DNA of 64,000 nucleotides from Tetragenococcus halophilus subsp. halophilus DSM 20339 (GTDB taxonomy: Bacteria > Bacillota > Bacilli > Lactobacillales > Enterococcaceae): NCBI RefSeq assembly GCF_003841405.1, contig NZ_PXYA01000001.1:558001-622000 (forward strand), in the 5' to 3' direction. Made by a program: the position numbers and the translations under genes. Shown here one piece after another: positions 19,545 through 31,972 of this stretch; position 1 is the stretch's first letter, and each line of letters begins with the position of its first letter. The notes beneath the pieces were generated by a model, which saw nothing but the letters and a program-made list of their open reading frames with translations, searched no databases and was not told the origin of the DNA.

Positions 19545-20951
19545 TTACGTATGAATTGGTAGACCAAGTGCTAACTCGGAAGCATCCATTGTAATTTCGC
19601 CTAAAGAAGGGTGTGGGTGAATCGTCAATGCAATATCTTCTGCATTCATTCCTGATTCAATAGCTAAGGCTAATTCCGAAACCATGTCAGATGCGCCAAC
19701 ACCACCTATTTGTGCTCCTACAATAACGTCATCTTCAACAGTAGTCACAAGACGAATGAAACCTTCTGTTTTATTCAAAGAAAGCGCTCGACCATTGCCG
19801 GCAAATGGGAACTTGTAAGCTTTAGCATCTAGTCCAGCTTCTTTAGCTTCATTAATAGTCATGCCAACAGTTACAATTTCAGGATCCGTAAAAGCAACGG
19901 ACGGCATGGCTTTATAATCTACAGCAACTTTTTCGCCTGAAATAGCTTCAGCAGCAATTTTTGCTTCATAACTTGCTTTGTGAGCTAAAGCAGCACCTGG
20001 GACAACATCGCCAATAGCAAAGATACTTTTAACGTTTGTACGACCCTGGTTATCTACAGGTAATAAACCATGATCTCCAATTTCTACACCGGCTTGTTCT
20101 AGACCCATTTCATCTGTATTCGGACGACGACCAACAGTAACCATGACATAATCTGCTGTTACAGATTCTTGCTTCCCATCAGCTTCGTAGTTAACAGTTA
20201 CACTATCGCCATTATCAATAGCTTCTTTAGCCATTGCACTTGTAATGATATTAACATCCCGCTTTTTGAAGTCATTTTCAACAAGTTTAACCAAATCTTT
20301 TTCATAAGTTGGCAAAATTTGTGGTGTTCCTTCAAGAATAGTTACTTCAGAGCCGAGGTTAGCATAAGCACTACCTAATTCAGCGCCAATCACACCGCCA
20401 CCGATAATAACTAATTTTTCTGGCACTTGTTCTAAAGCCAGACCGCCAGTAGAATCTATGACACGGCCTCCAAATTTAAAACCTGGAATTTCAATAGGAC
20501 GAGAGCCTGTAGCCACAATAGCATGATTAAATGTATATGTTTGGGCTGAATCAGGGTGAATGACACGTAAACTATTTTCATCAACAAAAAAAGCTTCCCC
20601 TTCGATAACATCTACTTTATTTTTCTTAAGAAGCCCTTTTACACCAGAAGTTAATTTATTAACAACTTGATTTTCTTTCCACTCTTGTGTTTTGCTAAAA
20701 TCTAAAGTAGCATTCTCTGTTTTTATACCAAAAGCTTCAGAATCTTTAGCATCTTGATAGTGATGTCCTGCAGCAATTAGTGCTTTAGAAGGAATACATC
20801 CTACATTTAAACAAACACCACCGATGTTTTCTCTTTCAATAATAGCAACTTTTTGGCCTTTTTGGCTGGCACGGATGGCAGCTACATAGCCACCAGGTCC
20901 GGAACCAACCACTACTGTATCTAACTCTATGGCAAAATCTCCAACGACCAT
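19545..20951 (-). CDS. lpdA: Dihydrolipoyl dehydrogenase (E3 of pyruvate dehydrogenase)
   Basis: 468-residue FAD disulfide oxidoreductase: FAD-binding [13 protein letters not shown] (16-28), redox pair Cys47/Cys52 in [16 protein letters not shown]-binding [17 protein letters not shown], and the C-terminal interface motif with catalytic His in [10 protein letters not shown]. It reoxidises dihydrolipoamide on E2 and makes NADH. Last gene of pdhABCD, 7 bp after pdhC. Confidence 0.97.
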   Translation of the reverse strand: MVVGDFAIELDTVVVGSGPGGYVAAIRASQKGQKVAIIERENIGGVCLNVGCIPSKALIAAGHHYQDAKDSEAFGIKTENATLDFSKTQEWKENQVVNKLTSGVKGLLKKNKVDVIEGEAFFVDENSLRVIHPDSAQTYTFNHAIVATGSRPIEIPGFKFGGRVIDSTGGLALEQVPEKLVIIGGGVIGAELGSAYANLGSEVTILEGTPQILPTYEKDLVKLVENDFKKRDVNIITSAMAKEAIDNGDSVTVNYEADGKQESVTADYVMVTVGRRPNTDEMGLEQAGVEIGDHGLLPVDNQGRTNVKSIFAIGDVVPGAALAHKASYEAKIAAEAISGEKVAVDYKAMPSVAFTDPEIVTVGMTINEAKEAGLDAKAYKFPFAGNGRALSLNKTEGFIRLVTTVEDDVIVGAQIGGVGASDMVSELALAIESGMNAEDIALTIHPHPSLGEITMDASELALGLPIHT

Positions 20952-20958
20952 TTATTTA

Positions 20959-22575
20959 TCATCCTTCCATTAATAGTAACTCTGGATCATTGAGCAAGCG
21001 TTTGATATTATTCATTGCTGTTTGTGCAGTAGCTCCATCTACAATACGATGGTCAAAACTCAATGATAACTTCATCATACGACCCACTACAATTTCACCT
21101 TCATCATTTACGATAGGTTCTTGTTTGATCGTACCTACACCTAAAATAGCCACTTCAGGATAGTTAATGACTGGAGTAAACCAAGTACCGCCTACAGATC
21201 CGATGTTACTAATAGTAACTGAGCCATCGCGCATATCTTGACCTGACAACTTACCTTCGTGGGCAAGACCAGCTTTTTCGTTGATTTCGTCAGCAATAGC
21301 AAACATACCTTTGCGATCAGCTTCTTTGATATTTGGCACATACAAACCATGGTCTGTATCTGTTGCAATTCCGATGTTGTAATAATGTTTATATACAATT
21401 TCTTGAGACACATCATCGATAGAAGCATTCAAAACAGGGAATTTCTTCACTGTAGCTGTCAATGCTTTAACTACATATGGTAAGAACGTTAATTTTGTGC
21501 CATTTTCTTGGGCAACGGATTTAAATCTCTTACGTTGATCCCAAAGTTTTGTTACTTCAACTTCATCATGTAAAGTAACGTGTGGTGCTGTGTCTTTACT
21601 ATTTCTCATTGATTTTGCAATAGCTTTACGCGTTGCCGTCATTTTTTCTCGTGTTTCTAAGTCAGACAAGCTAGAAGCAAATGGTTTAGCTGGTGCCGCT
21701 TTTTCTTCTGGCTGAGCTGCTGCAGCTTTTTCACCAGTTTCTTGAGTTTGAGCTGCTGTTTCTTTAGAACCACCAGAAATGAAGCTTTCAATATCTTCTT
21801 TAGTTACACGACCACCTTTCCCAGTTGCGGTAACCTGTGTAATATCAACATCGTTTTCACGTGCAAACTGACGAACAGATGGCATTGCTAATACCCGTTT
21901 ATTAGGATCAGAAGCTTCAACTACGCCCGTGGAGCCTGTGGTGTCTGTACTTGCTTCTTCTGTTTTTCCACTAGCAGCTGGAGCGCTTGCTTTAGAAGTG
22001 TTATGGCCAGGCGCATCAATTTCTACTAATGTATCCCCTACATTCGCCACAGTGCCTTCGTCTACTAAGATATTTTTGATCGTACCTGTAACTGGAGAAG
22101 GAATTTCTTCTACTGATTTATCATTTTGAATTTCAAGCAATGTATCGTCTTCATTGATCGTATCGCCTGCTTTAACCATCCACTTAGCGATTTCACCTTC
22201 TGCCATTCCTTCACCAATATCTGGTAATTTGAACTCATAAAAGCCTTCTTCACCAGACTCAGCATCTGATGCTGGCGCTGCAGGTGTCTGTTCTTCTTTA
22301 GGAGCAGCTGTGTTGTTACTATCTTCATCTTCATAACCTTCTGCGTCAATTTCTACTAATGTATCACCAACGGCTGCAGTTGTTCCTTCATCAGCTAAAA
22401 TATTTTTAATTGTTCCTGTAACTGGAGAAGGGATTTCTTCTACCGACTTATCATTTTGTACCTCAAGCAATGTATCGTCTTCATTGATCGTATCACCAGG
22501 CTTAACCATCCATTTAACAATTTCACCTTCGGCAATCCCTTCACCGATATCTGGTAATTTAAATTGAAATGCCAT
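20959..22575 (-). CDS. pdhC: Dihydrolipoyllysine acetyltransferase (E2 of pyruvate dehydrogenase)
   Basis: 538 residues with two nearly identical lipoyl domains, each with the lipoyl-lysine motif [15 protein letters not shown], joined by Ala/Pro/Glu-rich linkers. A peripheral subunit-binding domain follows ([38 protein letters not shown], about 228-268), then the catalytic domain with the active-site HRIVDGATA near the C-terminus. The two lipoyl domains are duplicated at the DNA level, so internal recombination between them is possible. It forms the core of the complex. Confidence 0.97.
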   Translation of the reverse strand: MAFQFKLPDIGEGIAEGEIVKWMVKPGDTINEDDTLLEVQNDKSVEEIPSPVTGTIKNILADEGTTAAVGDTLVEIDAEGYEDEDSNNTAAPKEEQTPAAPASDAESGEEGFYEFKLPDIGEGMAEGEIAKWMVKAGDTINEDDTLLEIQNDKSVEEIPSPVTGTIKNILVDEGTVANVGDTLVEIDAPGHNTSKASAPAASGKTEEASTDTTGSTGVVEASDPNKRVLAMPSVRQFARENDVDITQVTATGKGGRVTKEDIESFISGGSKETAAQTQETGEKAAAAQPEEKAAPAKPFASSLSDLETREKMTATRKAIAKSMRNSKDTAPHVTLHDEVEVTKLWDQRKRFKSVAQENGTKLTFLPYVVKALTATVKKFPVLNASIDDVSQEIVYKHYYNIGIATDTDHGLYVPNIKEADRKGMFAIADEINEKAGLAHEGKLSGQDMRDGSVTISNIGSVGGTWFTPVINYPEVAILGVGTIKQEPIVNDEGEIVVGRMMKLSLSFDHRIVDGATAQTAMNNIKRLLNDPELLLMEG

Positions 22576-22682
22576 TTTGATATCTCCTTTATTTAGCGTT
22601 CATTTTACAAACAGACATTTTGAAGAGATAAGAGAAAAATAACTTCTTACTCTTATCTCTAAAAAACATCTTCAATTTTTTA

Positions 22683-23660
22683 TTAGAAGTTTACAGTTTC
22701 TCTAACTTTTTCTTCAATGTCTTTTGCATTTGGTAACCAATCACCTTCAGCTTGTCCGAATGGATAAATTGTATCCGGTGCTGAAACACGTCCAATTGGA
22801 GCTTCTAATGAAAGGATTGCTTTTTCAGCAATTTCAGAAGAAATATTTGCAGCTACACCTGCTTGTTTTTGTGCTTCTTGCACAACCACAACGCGATTCG
22901 TTTTTTCAACAGACGCAATGATTGTTTCATAATCAATTGGAGAAACTGTACGTAGATCAATAACTTCTACGCTGATATTTTCTTTTTCCAGATTTTCGGC
23001 CGCCTTCAAAGCTTCACGTACCATAGCAGCATAAGTTACGATCGTTACATCGTTTCCTTCTTTGGCAATCCCAGCTTTATCTAGTGGCACTTCATATTCA
23101 CCATCTGGAACTTCTTCACGGAATGAACGATAAAGTTTCATATGTTCTAAGAAAACAACTGGATCATTACTTCTAATAGAAGAAATAAGTAAACCTTTTG
23201 CATCGTAAGGGTTGGAAGGAATAACCAAACGTATACCAGGTGCTTGAGCGATCAATCCTTCTAAGTTATCAGAGTGTAATTCTGGCGTGTGCACACCACC
23301 GCCAAATGGTGCGCGCAGTGTAATTGGTAAGTTACGACTAGCTCCCATGCGATAACGCGTACGTGCAATTTGTCCAACAATTTCGTCCATTGCTTCAAAT
23401 ACAAAGCCGAAAAATTGAATTTCAGGCACAGCTCGAAAGTCTTCTAAAGCTAACCCAAAAGATAAACCCATAATACCTGATTCAGCTAATGGTGTATCAA
23501 AAACTCGATCTTCGCCGAATTTATCTTGTAAATCAGCAGTAGCACGGAATACGCCACCGTTTTTACCAACGTCTTCACCAAAAACCAAGACATCTTCATC
23601 TTTTTCCAATTCAACAGCTAAGGCATCCGTGATTGCTTGAATCATTGTTTTTTGTGCCAT
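22683..23660 (-). CDS. pdhB: Pyruvate dehydrogenase E1 component, beta subunit
   Basis: 325 residues in the transketolase-like E1-beta family: [33 protein letters not shown], and [16 protein letters not shown] in the C-terminal domain. Together with PdhA it carries out the thiamine-diphosphate-dependent decarboxylation of pyruvate and acetylates the E2 lipoyl groups. It begins three bases after pdhA. A 107-bp gap before pdhC is the longest in the operon; it contains a pyrimidine-rich inverted-repeat stretch but no clear terminator. Confidence 0.97.
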   Translation of the reverse strand: MAQKTMIQAITDALAVELEKDEDVLVFGEDVGKNGGVFRATADLQDKFGEDRVFDTPLAESGIMGLSFGLALEDFRAVPEIQFFGFVFEAMDEIVGQIARTRYRMGASRNLPITLRAPFGGGVHTPELHSDNLEGLIAQAPGIRLVIPSNPYDAKGLLISSIRSNDPVVFLEHMKLYRSFREEVPDGEYEVPLDKAGIAKEGNDVTIVTYAAMVREALKAAENLEKENISVEVIDLRTVSPIDYETIIASVEKTNRVVVVQEAQKQAGVAANISSEIAEKAILSLEAPIGRVSAPDTIYPFGQAEGDWLPNAKDIEEKVRETVNF

Positions 23661-23662
23661 GA

Positions 23663-25127
<1,465 letters not shown>

Positions 25128-25173
25128 AAAAGAAACTGTACAAACACAATGATATGCCTGTACAGTTTCTTTT
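25128..25173 (-). terminator. Intrinsic terminator after wecB
   Basis: Perfect 15-bp stem AAAAGAAACTGTACA / TGTACAGTTTCTTTT around a 16-base loop, about 30 bases beyond the wecB stop, ending in a T-run on the minus strand. Confidence 0.85.
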
Positions 25174-25203
25174 ATGATTAGATATGATATCTAACTTAAA
25201 TTT

Positions 25204-26316
25204 TTATATCTTGCTATCATTAAAATAGCTATAAATACTATCTAAAATGTATTCACTTGCAAAGCCATCGCCGTATGGGTTTTTTGCCTGTGCCATAGCT
25301 GTGTGGATTCGCTGATCATTCAATAAAATCTTCGTTGATCGATAAACTTCTTCTTCCTGAGTTCCTATCAGTTTTAAGGTGCCCGCGTCAATTCCTTCCG
25401 GACGTTCAGTGGTATCTCGTAAAACAAGTACCGGCACACCTAAGGAAGGTGCTTCTTCTTGTACTCCCCCAGAATCGCTTAAAACTAAATAACTGTTAGC
25501 GATAAAATTGTGAAAATCAATGACTCCGAGAGGTTCAATCAACTGAACGTTTTTTAAATCAGCTAACTTTTCACTAGCAAGTTTACGTACTTGCGGATTT
25601 TTATGCATAGGAAAAACAATAGATACATCGGGAAATTCTTGAGCAATTCGCCGTAAAGCAGAAAATACCTGAATCATAGGTGAGCCCAAATTTTCACGAC
25701 GATGCATAGTAAGCACCAATTGACGTTGCCCTGCTGATGCTAGAGAAGGCGCATTGTAATCTTTTCTTACGGTAAATTTCATCGCATCAATCGCAGTATT
25801 TCCAGTAATAACAATCGCTTTTTCAGGATGATTTTCTGCTAGTAAATTTTGTTTACTTTGTTCAGTTGGCGCGAAAAATAAATCAGCTAATACATCGGTC
25901 ATCTGCCGGTTCGCTTCTTCTGGAAAAGGGGAGTACTTATTCCAAGTTCGCAAGCCTGCTTCGACATGACCGATTCTGACTTGTTGGTAAAAAGCTGCAG
26001 TCGCTGCCGCAAAAGTAGTCGTCGTATCTCCATGAACAAGCACTATATCAGGCTGTTCTTTTTGTAAAATCGGCTGTAAATCTAATAAAACTTTTGTTGT
26101 GATATCTGTCAACGTTTGACCTTGAGACATAATATCTAAATCATAATCAGCCTTGATATCAAAAATTTGTAATACCTGATCTAGCATATCTCGATGCTGC
26201 GCAGTAATTACTGTTTTTGCGGAAAAACGCTCATCTTTTTTTAATGCGTTGACAACCGGCGCCATTTTGATTGCTTCTGGCCGTGTGCCAAATATCGTCA
26301 TTACTTTAATTGGCAT
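25204..26316 (-). CDS. wecB: UDP-N-acetylglucosamine 2-epimerase (non-hydrolysing)
   Basis: GT-B fold epimerase interconverting UDP-GlcNAc and UDP-ManNAc for wall polymers or capsule. Markers: MTIFGTRPEAIKMAPV at the N-terminus, LVHGDTTTTFAAATAAFYQQ, HVEAGLRTWNKYSPFPEEANR, and LSDSGGVQEEAPSLGVPVLVLRDTTERPEG. The start is placed at ATG 26316, with GAGGTG upstream; an in-frame GTG three codons earlier lies inside that ribosome-binding site. It is a single-gene unit with its own terminator and no surface-polysaccharide cluster beside it. Also called mnaA. Confidence 0.95.
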   Translation of the reverse strand: MPIKVMTIFGTRPEAIKMAPVVNALKKDERFSAKTVITAQHRDMLDQVLQIFDIKADYDLDIMSQGQTLTDITTKVLLDLQPILQKEQPDIVLVHGDTTTTFAAATAAFYQQVRIGHVEAGLRTWNKYSPFPEEANRQMTDVLADLFFAPTEQSKQNLLAENHPEKAIVITGNTAIDAMKFTVRKDYNAPSLASAGQRQLVLTMHRRENLGSPMIQVFSALRRIAQEFPDVSIVFPMHKNPQVRKLASEKLADLKNVQLIEPLGVIDFHNFIANSYLVLSDSGGVQEEAPSLGVPVLVLRDTTERPEGIDAGTLKLIGTQEEEVYRSTKILLNDQRIHTAMAQAKNPYGDGFASEYILDSIYSYFNDSKI

Positions 26317-26365
26317 CTCTTTCACCTCAGCATTATTCTACCAAACAAAATAAAAACAAACCATA

Positions 26366-27352
26366 CTAAATTGTATCCCCATTAAATATTGAATTTTTTA
26401 CAATAGCATAATCTACAGTACGGATAGAATCTAGGTCTTTGCCCCCTGCATAAGAAATAGCCGATTGCAAATCTTGTTGCATTTCGTTTAAAGTATCTTG
26501 AAATGATCCTTTGTGCACGACCCAAATCTTTTTACCTTCAACATTTTTCTTCTCACCTTTTTGAAACTCAGAAGCAGAACCAAAATATTCCTTGTAAACT
26601 GTCCCATTTTCAACTTTTGTTTCACCAGGCGATTCCTCGTGTCCTGCAAATAAAGAACCGATCATAACCATAGCGGCACCAAAGCGCACGGATTTAGCGA
26701 TATCCCCATGAGTACGAATACCTCCGTCAGCAATAATCGGTTTTCTAGCTGCTTTTGAACACCAACGTAGCGCAGCTAATTGCCACCCCCCTGTACCAAA
26801 ACCGGTTTTTAATTTAGTGATACATACTTTTCCTGGACCGATACCAATTTTAGTCGCATCAGCTCCCGCATTTTCTAATTCACGAACAGCTTCTGGCGTT
26901 CCTACATTTCCGGCAATAACAAAGGTTTGTGGTAGATTTTTCTTGATATACTGAATCATAGCAATCACTGAATTTGAATGCCCGTGGGCAATATCAATAG
27001 TTATATAATCCGGAATAAGATTTTCTTTTGCTAACTCGTCAATAAAAGTATATTCGCCCTCTTTAACGCCGACGCTAATAGAAGTAATGAGATCTTTTTT
27101 CTTCATTCTTTTGATAAAGGGAATTCTTGCTTTTTCATCAAAACGATGCATAATATAAAAATAACCATTTTCCGCCAAATGCTGCGAAATAGATTCATCT
27201 ACAATCGTTTGCATATTTGCTGGAACCACTGGCATTTTAAATGTATGTTTCCCTAAAGTAACACTGGTGTCACATTCTGAGCGGCTGTCGACGATACATT
27301 TATTAGGTATTAATTGAATATCCTCATAATCAAACACTTGCATATCAAACAT
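26366..27352 (-). CDS. guaC: GMP reductase
   Basis: Reduces GMP to IMP with NADPH, returning guanine nucleotides to the adenine branch. The sequence has the IMPDH/GMPR barrel features [39 protein letters not shown] (catalytic Cys) and [22 protein letters not shown], and lacks the CBS domains of IMP dehydrogenase. Of three near in-frame ATGs (27361, 27352, 27343) the second has AGAGG nine bases upstream. It stands alone among purine genes but near xpt and purB/purK. Confidence 0.95.
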   Translation of the reverse strand: MFDMQVFDYEDIQLIPNKCIVDSRSECDTSVTLGKHTFKMPVVPANMQTIVDESISQHLAENGYFYIMHRFDEKARIPFIKRMKKKDLITSISVGVKEGEYTFIDELAKENLIPDYITIDIAHGHSNSVIAMIQYIKKNLPQTFVIAGNVGTPEAVRELENAGADATKIGIGPGKVCITKLKTGFGTGGWQLAALRWCSKAARKPIIADGGIRTHGDIAKSVRFGAAMVMIGSLFAGHEESPGETKVENGTVYKEYFGSASEFQKGEKKNVEGKKIWVVHKGSFQDTLNEMQQDLQSAISYAGGKDLDSIRTVDYAIVKNSIFNGDTI

Positions 27353-27459
27353 CGATAACATCCTCTCGCTTTATTCGTTATTTTTTATCGAACCTCTAAT
27401 AACTTAGCGTAAATGAAACTTTTTTGCAATTAAACTTTTACTTTTCTATAAACAAAACA

Positions 27460-27490
27460 GCCGATTGTTCGTGTTTAACGAACAATCGGC
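27460..27490. terminator. Intrinsic terminator between the aldo/keto reductase pseudogene and guaC
   Basis: 12-bp stem GCCGATTGTTCG / CGAACAATCGGC with a 7-base loop, followed by T-rich sequence on both strands (CGCTTTTTTT on plus, TGTTTTGTTT on minus). Confidence 0.8.
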
Positions 27491-27498
27491 CGCTTTTT

Positions 27499-28413
27499 TT
27501 ATGGTAAACCATTGCCAGCTGAGAGATAAAGTTGATACCAATCTTTTCGAGAGAGTTGAATTTCAGATGCTTGTGCGATCTCTTCAATTCTTTTGCTGTT
27601 CATTGTTCCTGCAATTATTTGCATATTCGCTGGATGACGTAAAACCCAGGCAGAAGCAAGTCCATTAGGCGTAGTATGATATTTTTCAGCCAACTCAGCT
27701 AATTTTTGGTTTAATTCAGGAAAGCGATCATTATTGATAAAAACTTCTTTTACTGAACTAGCTTGATAAGGAGACCATGCCTGAATAGTCATATTTTTTA
27801 AACGAGAAAATTCTAAAATTTCCCCGTCACGTTCACTTGCCTGCGTTTCTTTGCGGTTAACATATAGTCCTTCATCGATCATGCCTGTATGCATTAAACC
27901 AAATTGTAATTGATTCGCCTCAAGAGGTTGCTTGACTGTCTTTTGCAACAACTTAATCTGCATAGGATTATGATTACTTACACCAAAATGCCGGACTTTG
28001 CCTTGTGTTGCTAACTCGTCAAAAGCGGCGGCAACTTCTTCAGGTTCCATTAATGTATCAGGACGGTGCAAAAGTAGAGCGTCTAGGTAGTCAGTTTGCA
28101 GACGTTTTAAACTTCCATTGACTGCTTGTATAATGTGTTCTTAAGAAAAATCATACATTTCTCCTGGCACAATACCGCACTTTGATTGAATAAATAAATC
28201 TTCTCGCTTAATCGATGTCTTAGCCAAACTATTAGCAAACACTTGCTCACATTCGCCGCTACCGTAAATATCCGCATGGTCAAAAAACGTTATGCCATGC
28301 TCTACCGCTGTTTGCAGCACTTTTTCTGGTTCTGTTGCAGAATTCATCCGCATACAGCCTAATATTACACTAGGGACTTCAATGCCAGTTGATCCAAATT
28401 TCAGCTGTTTCAT
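27499..28413 (-). pseudogene. Aldo/keto reductase interrupted by one in-frame stop codon
   Basis: Two open segments, 28413-28141 (90 codons) and 28140-27499, are in the same frame. Together they read as a complete aldo/keto reductase of about 304 residues. The first carries the NADPH-enzyme start MKQLKFGSTGIEVPSVILGCMRM and the catalytic Asp/Tyr region FFDHADIYGSGECE. The second carries [32 protein letters not shown] and the coenzyme-site WVLRHPANMQIIAGTMNSKRI. The only lesion is a TAA at 28143-28141 in ...YDFS*EHIIQAV, where homologues usually have Lys or Glu. It could be a single-base mutation or a sequencing error. Confidence 0.85.
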
Positions 28414-28427
28414 GGTCGTTTCCTCCT

Positions 28428-29726
28428 TTAGTTATCTAAACCTACCCGTTTAAAAATCTCATCCACATTTTTTAAATGATAACGATAATCAAAAGCCTCA
28501 TCTAAGTCTTCTTGAGATAACACATTCCTAATATCGGCATCTTTTTCTAATAAAGAACGAAAATCGGTTTGCTCGTCCCATGCTTGTGCTGTTTTTGGTT
28601 GGATTAAGTCATAAGCTTCTTCACGAGTCATGCCATGATCAATTAATTTTAACAATACATGTTGACTGTAAATCAGCCCATAGGTTGCCCCCATGTTTTT
28701 TTTCATATTTTCTGGTAATACAGTAAGGTTTTCCAAAATGTTCGTAAACCGTGTCAACATATAGTCAAGTAAGATCGTTGTATCAGGTAAGATCACTCTT
28801 TCCGCTGAAGAATGAGAGATATCACGTTCATGCCATAAAGTAACATCTTCATAAGCAGTGATCACATGACCACGAATAACGCGAGCTAAACCAGCCATAT
28901 TCTCAGAACCGATGGGGTTTCTTTTATGCGGCATAGCTGAAGAGCCCTTTTGCCCTTTGGAGAAAAATTCTTCAACTTCACGTGTTTCCGATTTTTGCAG
29001 ACCTCGAATTTCTGTGCCGAATTTTTCAATACTGGTCGCAACTAGCGCCATACTTGCAATATATTCAGCATGCAAATCTCGTGGCAAAACTTGAGTAGAA
29101 ATATCTTGTGCACGCAAGCCTAACTTCTCGCACACATATTGTTCAACAAATGGTGGTGTATTCGCAAATGTCCCTACAGCACCGCTTATTTTACCAGCTT
29201 CTACCCCACTAGCAGCATGTTCAAAACGTTCAATGTGACGTTTTACTTCTGCATACCATAAGGCAAGTTTCAAGCCAAAAGTCGTAGGTTCGGCATGAAC
29301 ACCATGCGTCCGCCCCATCATAACTGTATATTTATATTCTTTAGCCTTTGCAGCAATTACCTCAGCGAATTTTTTTAAATCTTGACGCAAGATTTCATTG
29401 GCTTGTTTCATTAAATAACCATAAGCTGTATCAACAACATCAGTAGAAGTAAGTCCATAGTGTATCCATTTACTTTCTTGACCTAAAGATTCAGAAACCG
29501 CTCTTGTAAAACTTACCACGTCATGTTTCGTTTGTGCTTCAATTTCTTGAATTCGAGTTATATCAAAAGAAGCCTTGTCCTTGATATTTTTCATATCTTC
29601 TTGCGGAATTTCTCCTAATTCCGTCCAAGCCTCGTCTGCTAGAATTTCAACAGCAAGCCATGCATTATAGCGATTCTCATCTGACCAAATCTTTCCCATC
29701 TCTTTACGAGTATAACGATCTAACAT
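28428..29726 (-). CDS. purB: Adenylosuccinate lyase
   Basis: 432 residues in the fumarase/aspartase superfamily. Signature [17 protein letters not shown] holds the catalytic Ser loop; [14 protein letters not shown] and [14 protein letters not shown] are the other active-site regions. It acts twice in purine synthesis: SAICAR to AICAR, and adenylosuccinate to AMP. It starts 16 bp after purK, forming a two-gene unit. Confidence 0.97.
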   Translation of the reverse strand: MLDRYTRKEMGKIWSDENRYNAWLAVEILADEAWTELGEIPQEDMKNIKDKASFDITRIQEIEAQTKHDVVSFTRAVSESLGQESKWIHYGLTSTDVVDTAYGYLMKQANEILRQDLKKFAEVIAAKAKEYKYTVMMGRTHGVHAEPTTFGLKLALWYAEVKRHIERFEHAASGVEAGKISGAVGTFANTPPFVEQYVCEKLGLRAQDISTQVLPRDLHAEYIASMALVATSIEKFGTEIRGLQKSETREVEEFFSKGQKGSSAMPHKRNPIGSENMAGLARVIRGHVITAYEDVTLWHERDISHSSAERVILPDTTILLDYMLTRFTNILENLTVLPENMKKNMGATYGLIYSQHVLLKLIDHGMTREEAYDLIQPKTAQAWDEQTDFRSLLEKDADIRNVLSQEDLDEAFDYRYHLKNVDEIFKRVGLDN

Positions 29727-29742
29727 ATTTTTCTCCTTTTAC

Positions 29743-30846
29743 TTACAAATTCGTCGCAGCAATTTCGTTTAAAATCGCCTCAGGTGTTGCAGTTGGGATA
29801 GTAATATGTCCCATTTTGCGATTATTTACCGTTCTTTTTTTACCGTAATAATAAAAATTCCAATTCGTTTTTTCTAAAATTAATTTTAGACTGGTATTTA
29901 AAGCCTCACCTAAAATATTTACTGTCACAGCCTTACTAAATAACTGAATATCGCCTAAAGGCCAACCGCAAATGCCACGAATATGCGCGTCAAATTGACT
30001 TATATTACAAACATCAACGGAATAATTTCCAATACTATGCGGGCGCGGCGTTAACTTGGTAGTATAGATACTTCCAGAGGCTGTTAAAACCATTTCAATA
30101 GCTAAAACGCCACGCAGATTTAAAGCCTCTCCTATTTGTACGCCAATACGTTTTACCTCTTCTGCGACTTCTTTTTCTACATCAGCAGAAGCAATTGTTT
30201 CAAATAAAACGCTGTCTCGATAAATAGTTTCGACTACTGGAAAGGACGAACATTCAAAGCCGTTTCCAGCAATTAGAACAGATAATTCTTTTTTTACAGG
30301 AATTAAAGCTTCTAATACACACGTTCCTTCTCTAAGCAAATTCATAGAAGGAGCTAAATCAGACATATCCTTTAAGATATACTGTTGGTCTGTATCACGT
30401 GTCGTTTTTAGTACACAAGGAAAGCCAATACTATCAATGGCTTCTTGAATATCAGTGGGGCTAATAATTGTTTCATAGGGCGGGATAACAATATTATTTG
30501 TTTCTAAAAATGATTTTTCCATCAAACGATCTTGCGTGATCGCCAGTAAATCAGTTCCCTGTGGGACGTTGACAGAATCAATGATCGCATTTAGGCCATC
30601 CACGCTGATTTTACTTGTTTCATAAGTGATAAGATCACTTCGTTTAGCTAGTTCTTCCAAGGCAAGGACATCATCGCAATCAGCAACAATATGCCAATTT
30701 GCTAGCTGAGCAGCTGGACAATCACCTACAGGATCCAATACGCCCACATGAAAACCCATATTTTTCGCACTAATAGCCATCATTTTTCCCAGTTGTCCTC
30801 CGCCGACAATTCCAATTGTTCCACCTGGCATCAAAGGTCTGACCAA
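29743..30846 (-). CDS. purK: N5-carboxyaminoimidazole ribonucleotide synthase
   Basis: ATP-grasp enzyme making N5-CAIR from AIR, bicarbonate and ATP. It has the N-terminal GIVGGGQLGKMMA nucleotide motif, FPCVLKTTRD, and an ATP-grasp C-terminal TKLTPRPHSIGNYSVDVC. The proposed start is TTG 30846, with TAGGGA upstream and homologue-like spacing to PGGTIGIVGGG; ATG 30831 is an alternative. It pairs with purB. Its usual partner purE, which converts N5-CAIR to CAIR, is not adjacent and not in the window. Confidence 0.94.
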   Translation of the reverse strand: MVRPLMPGGTIGIVGGGQLGKMMAISAKNMGFHVGVLDPVGDCPAAQLANWHIVADCDDVLALEELAKRSDLITYETSKISVDGLNAIIDSVNVPQGTDLLAITQDRLMEKSFLETNNIVIPPYETIISPTDIQEAIDSIGFPCVLKTTRDTDQQYILKDMSDLAPSMNLLREGTCVLEALIPVKKELSVLIAGNGFECSSFPVVETIYRDSVLFETIASADVEKEVAEEVKRIGVQIGEALNLRGVLAIEMVLTASGSIYTTKLTPRPHSIGNYSVDVCNISQFDAHIRGICGWPLGDIQLFSKAVTVNILGEALNTSLKLILEKTNWNFYYYGKKRTVNNRKMGHITIPTATPEAILNEIAATNL

Positions 30847-30933
30847 GTTGATCCCTACTTTCCATTATTGTTTCATATCTACTTTTAAATGATACCTTGA
30901 AAATCACCGAGTCGCAAGTAGTCACTAAGTAGT

Positions 30934-31005
30934 TAAATGAAAAATTTTATTAAAAATAAAAATGTTTAGACATTTTAAATTGAAATCGTTTAACTTTTCA
31001 TTTAA
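30934..31005. repeat. Spaced inverted repeat upstream of purK
   Basis: TTAAATGAAAA (30934-30944) and TTTTCATTTAA (30995-31005) form a perfect 11-bp inverted repeat separated by 50 bases, in the purK leader region. It could be an operator or an mRNA structure; no known consensus matches. Confidence 0.4.
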
Positions 31006-31013
31006 AAAGAAAT

Positions 31014-31046
31014 AACCAACTAAACAGGCTTTTTGTTTAGTTGGTT
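31014..31046 (-). terminator. Intrinsic terminator after xpt
   Basis: 12-bp stem AACCAACTAAAC / GTTTAGTTGGTT with a 9-base loop, 18 bases beyond the xpt stop. Confidence 0.8.
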
Positions 31047-31063
31047 AGATAACTTCGCAACTT

Positions 31064-31660
<597 letters not shown>

Positions 31661-31665
31661 TCAAT

Positions 31666-31706
31666 TAAAAAAAGCACCTTTTTTGAACAAAGTCAAAAAA
31701 GTGTGC
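31666..31706 (-). terminator. Riboswitch-controlled terminator in the xpt leader
   Basis: On the minus strand, stem GCAC(A)CTTTTTTGA / TCAAAAAAGGTGC (31706-31674) is followed by seven T residues, ending 21 bases before the xpt start. The 5' arm can instead pair with AAGTCAAAAATGTGT from the end of the aptamer, forming an antiterminator. The two folds are mutually exclusive, giving an OFF switch when ligand stabilises the aptamer. Confidence 0.85.
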
Positions 31707-31723
31707 AGTTAGACACATTTTTG

Positions 31724-31787
31724 ACTTATAGTCCGATATTTACGGTATCGGGTAGAGACAGCCGTCCAATTACGGCTATATATAAGT
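31724..31787 (-). ncRNA. Guanine-class purine riboswitch aptamer (xpt leader)
   Basis: Minus-strand reading shows P1 ACTTATA / TATAAGT closing a three-way junction. P2 is GCCGTAATTGGACGGC, J2/3 is TGTCTCTACC, and P3 is CGATACCGTAAATATCG, with the loop-loop complementary bases TTGG and CCGT. The discriminating residue in GACTAT is C, which pairs with guanine or hypoxanthine; adenine riboswitches have U there. The terminator/antiterminator expression platform lies downstream. Confidence 0.93.
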
Positions 31788-31804
31788 ATATAGTACTTAT
31801 ATAT

Positions 31805-31833
31805 ATTATGCCTTGATACAAGATAAATTACAA
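31805..31833 (-). promoter_or_regulatory. Promoter of the xpt riboswitch transcript
   Basis: -35 TTGTAA (31828-31833), 17-base spacer, -10 CATAAT (31805-31810), about 10-18 bases ahead of the aptamer P1. Confidence 0.6.
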
Positions 31834-31896
31834 GCTATTGCAAAAATATTTTCTGAAAAAACTAAAAAAGTAACAAAACTACTATTTCTAGTATAA

Positions 31897-31943
31897 AATA
31901 AACGACAAGTATTTGTGTTTTAATCAAATACTTATCGTTTATT
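31897..31943. terminator. Intrinsic terminator after cstA
   Basis: 19-bp stem AATAAACGACAAGTATTTG / CAAATACTTATCGTTTATT (one G-U pair) with a 9-base loop, about 30 bases beyond the cstA stop. T-rich flanks on both sides. Confidence 0.85.
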
Positions 31944-31972
31944 TTGTAATATTTAACTCATAAGACGTTTTT

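Noticed and set aside
27460-27490. LexA box inside the guaC-side terminator
   Set aside because: The half-sites are in the order GTTCG...CGAAC with a 7-base loop, the reverse of a LexA box, and the stem serves as a terminator.
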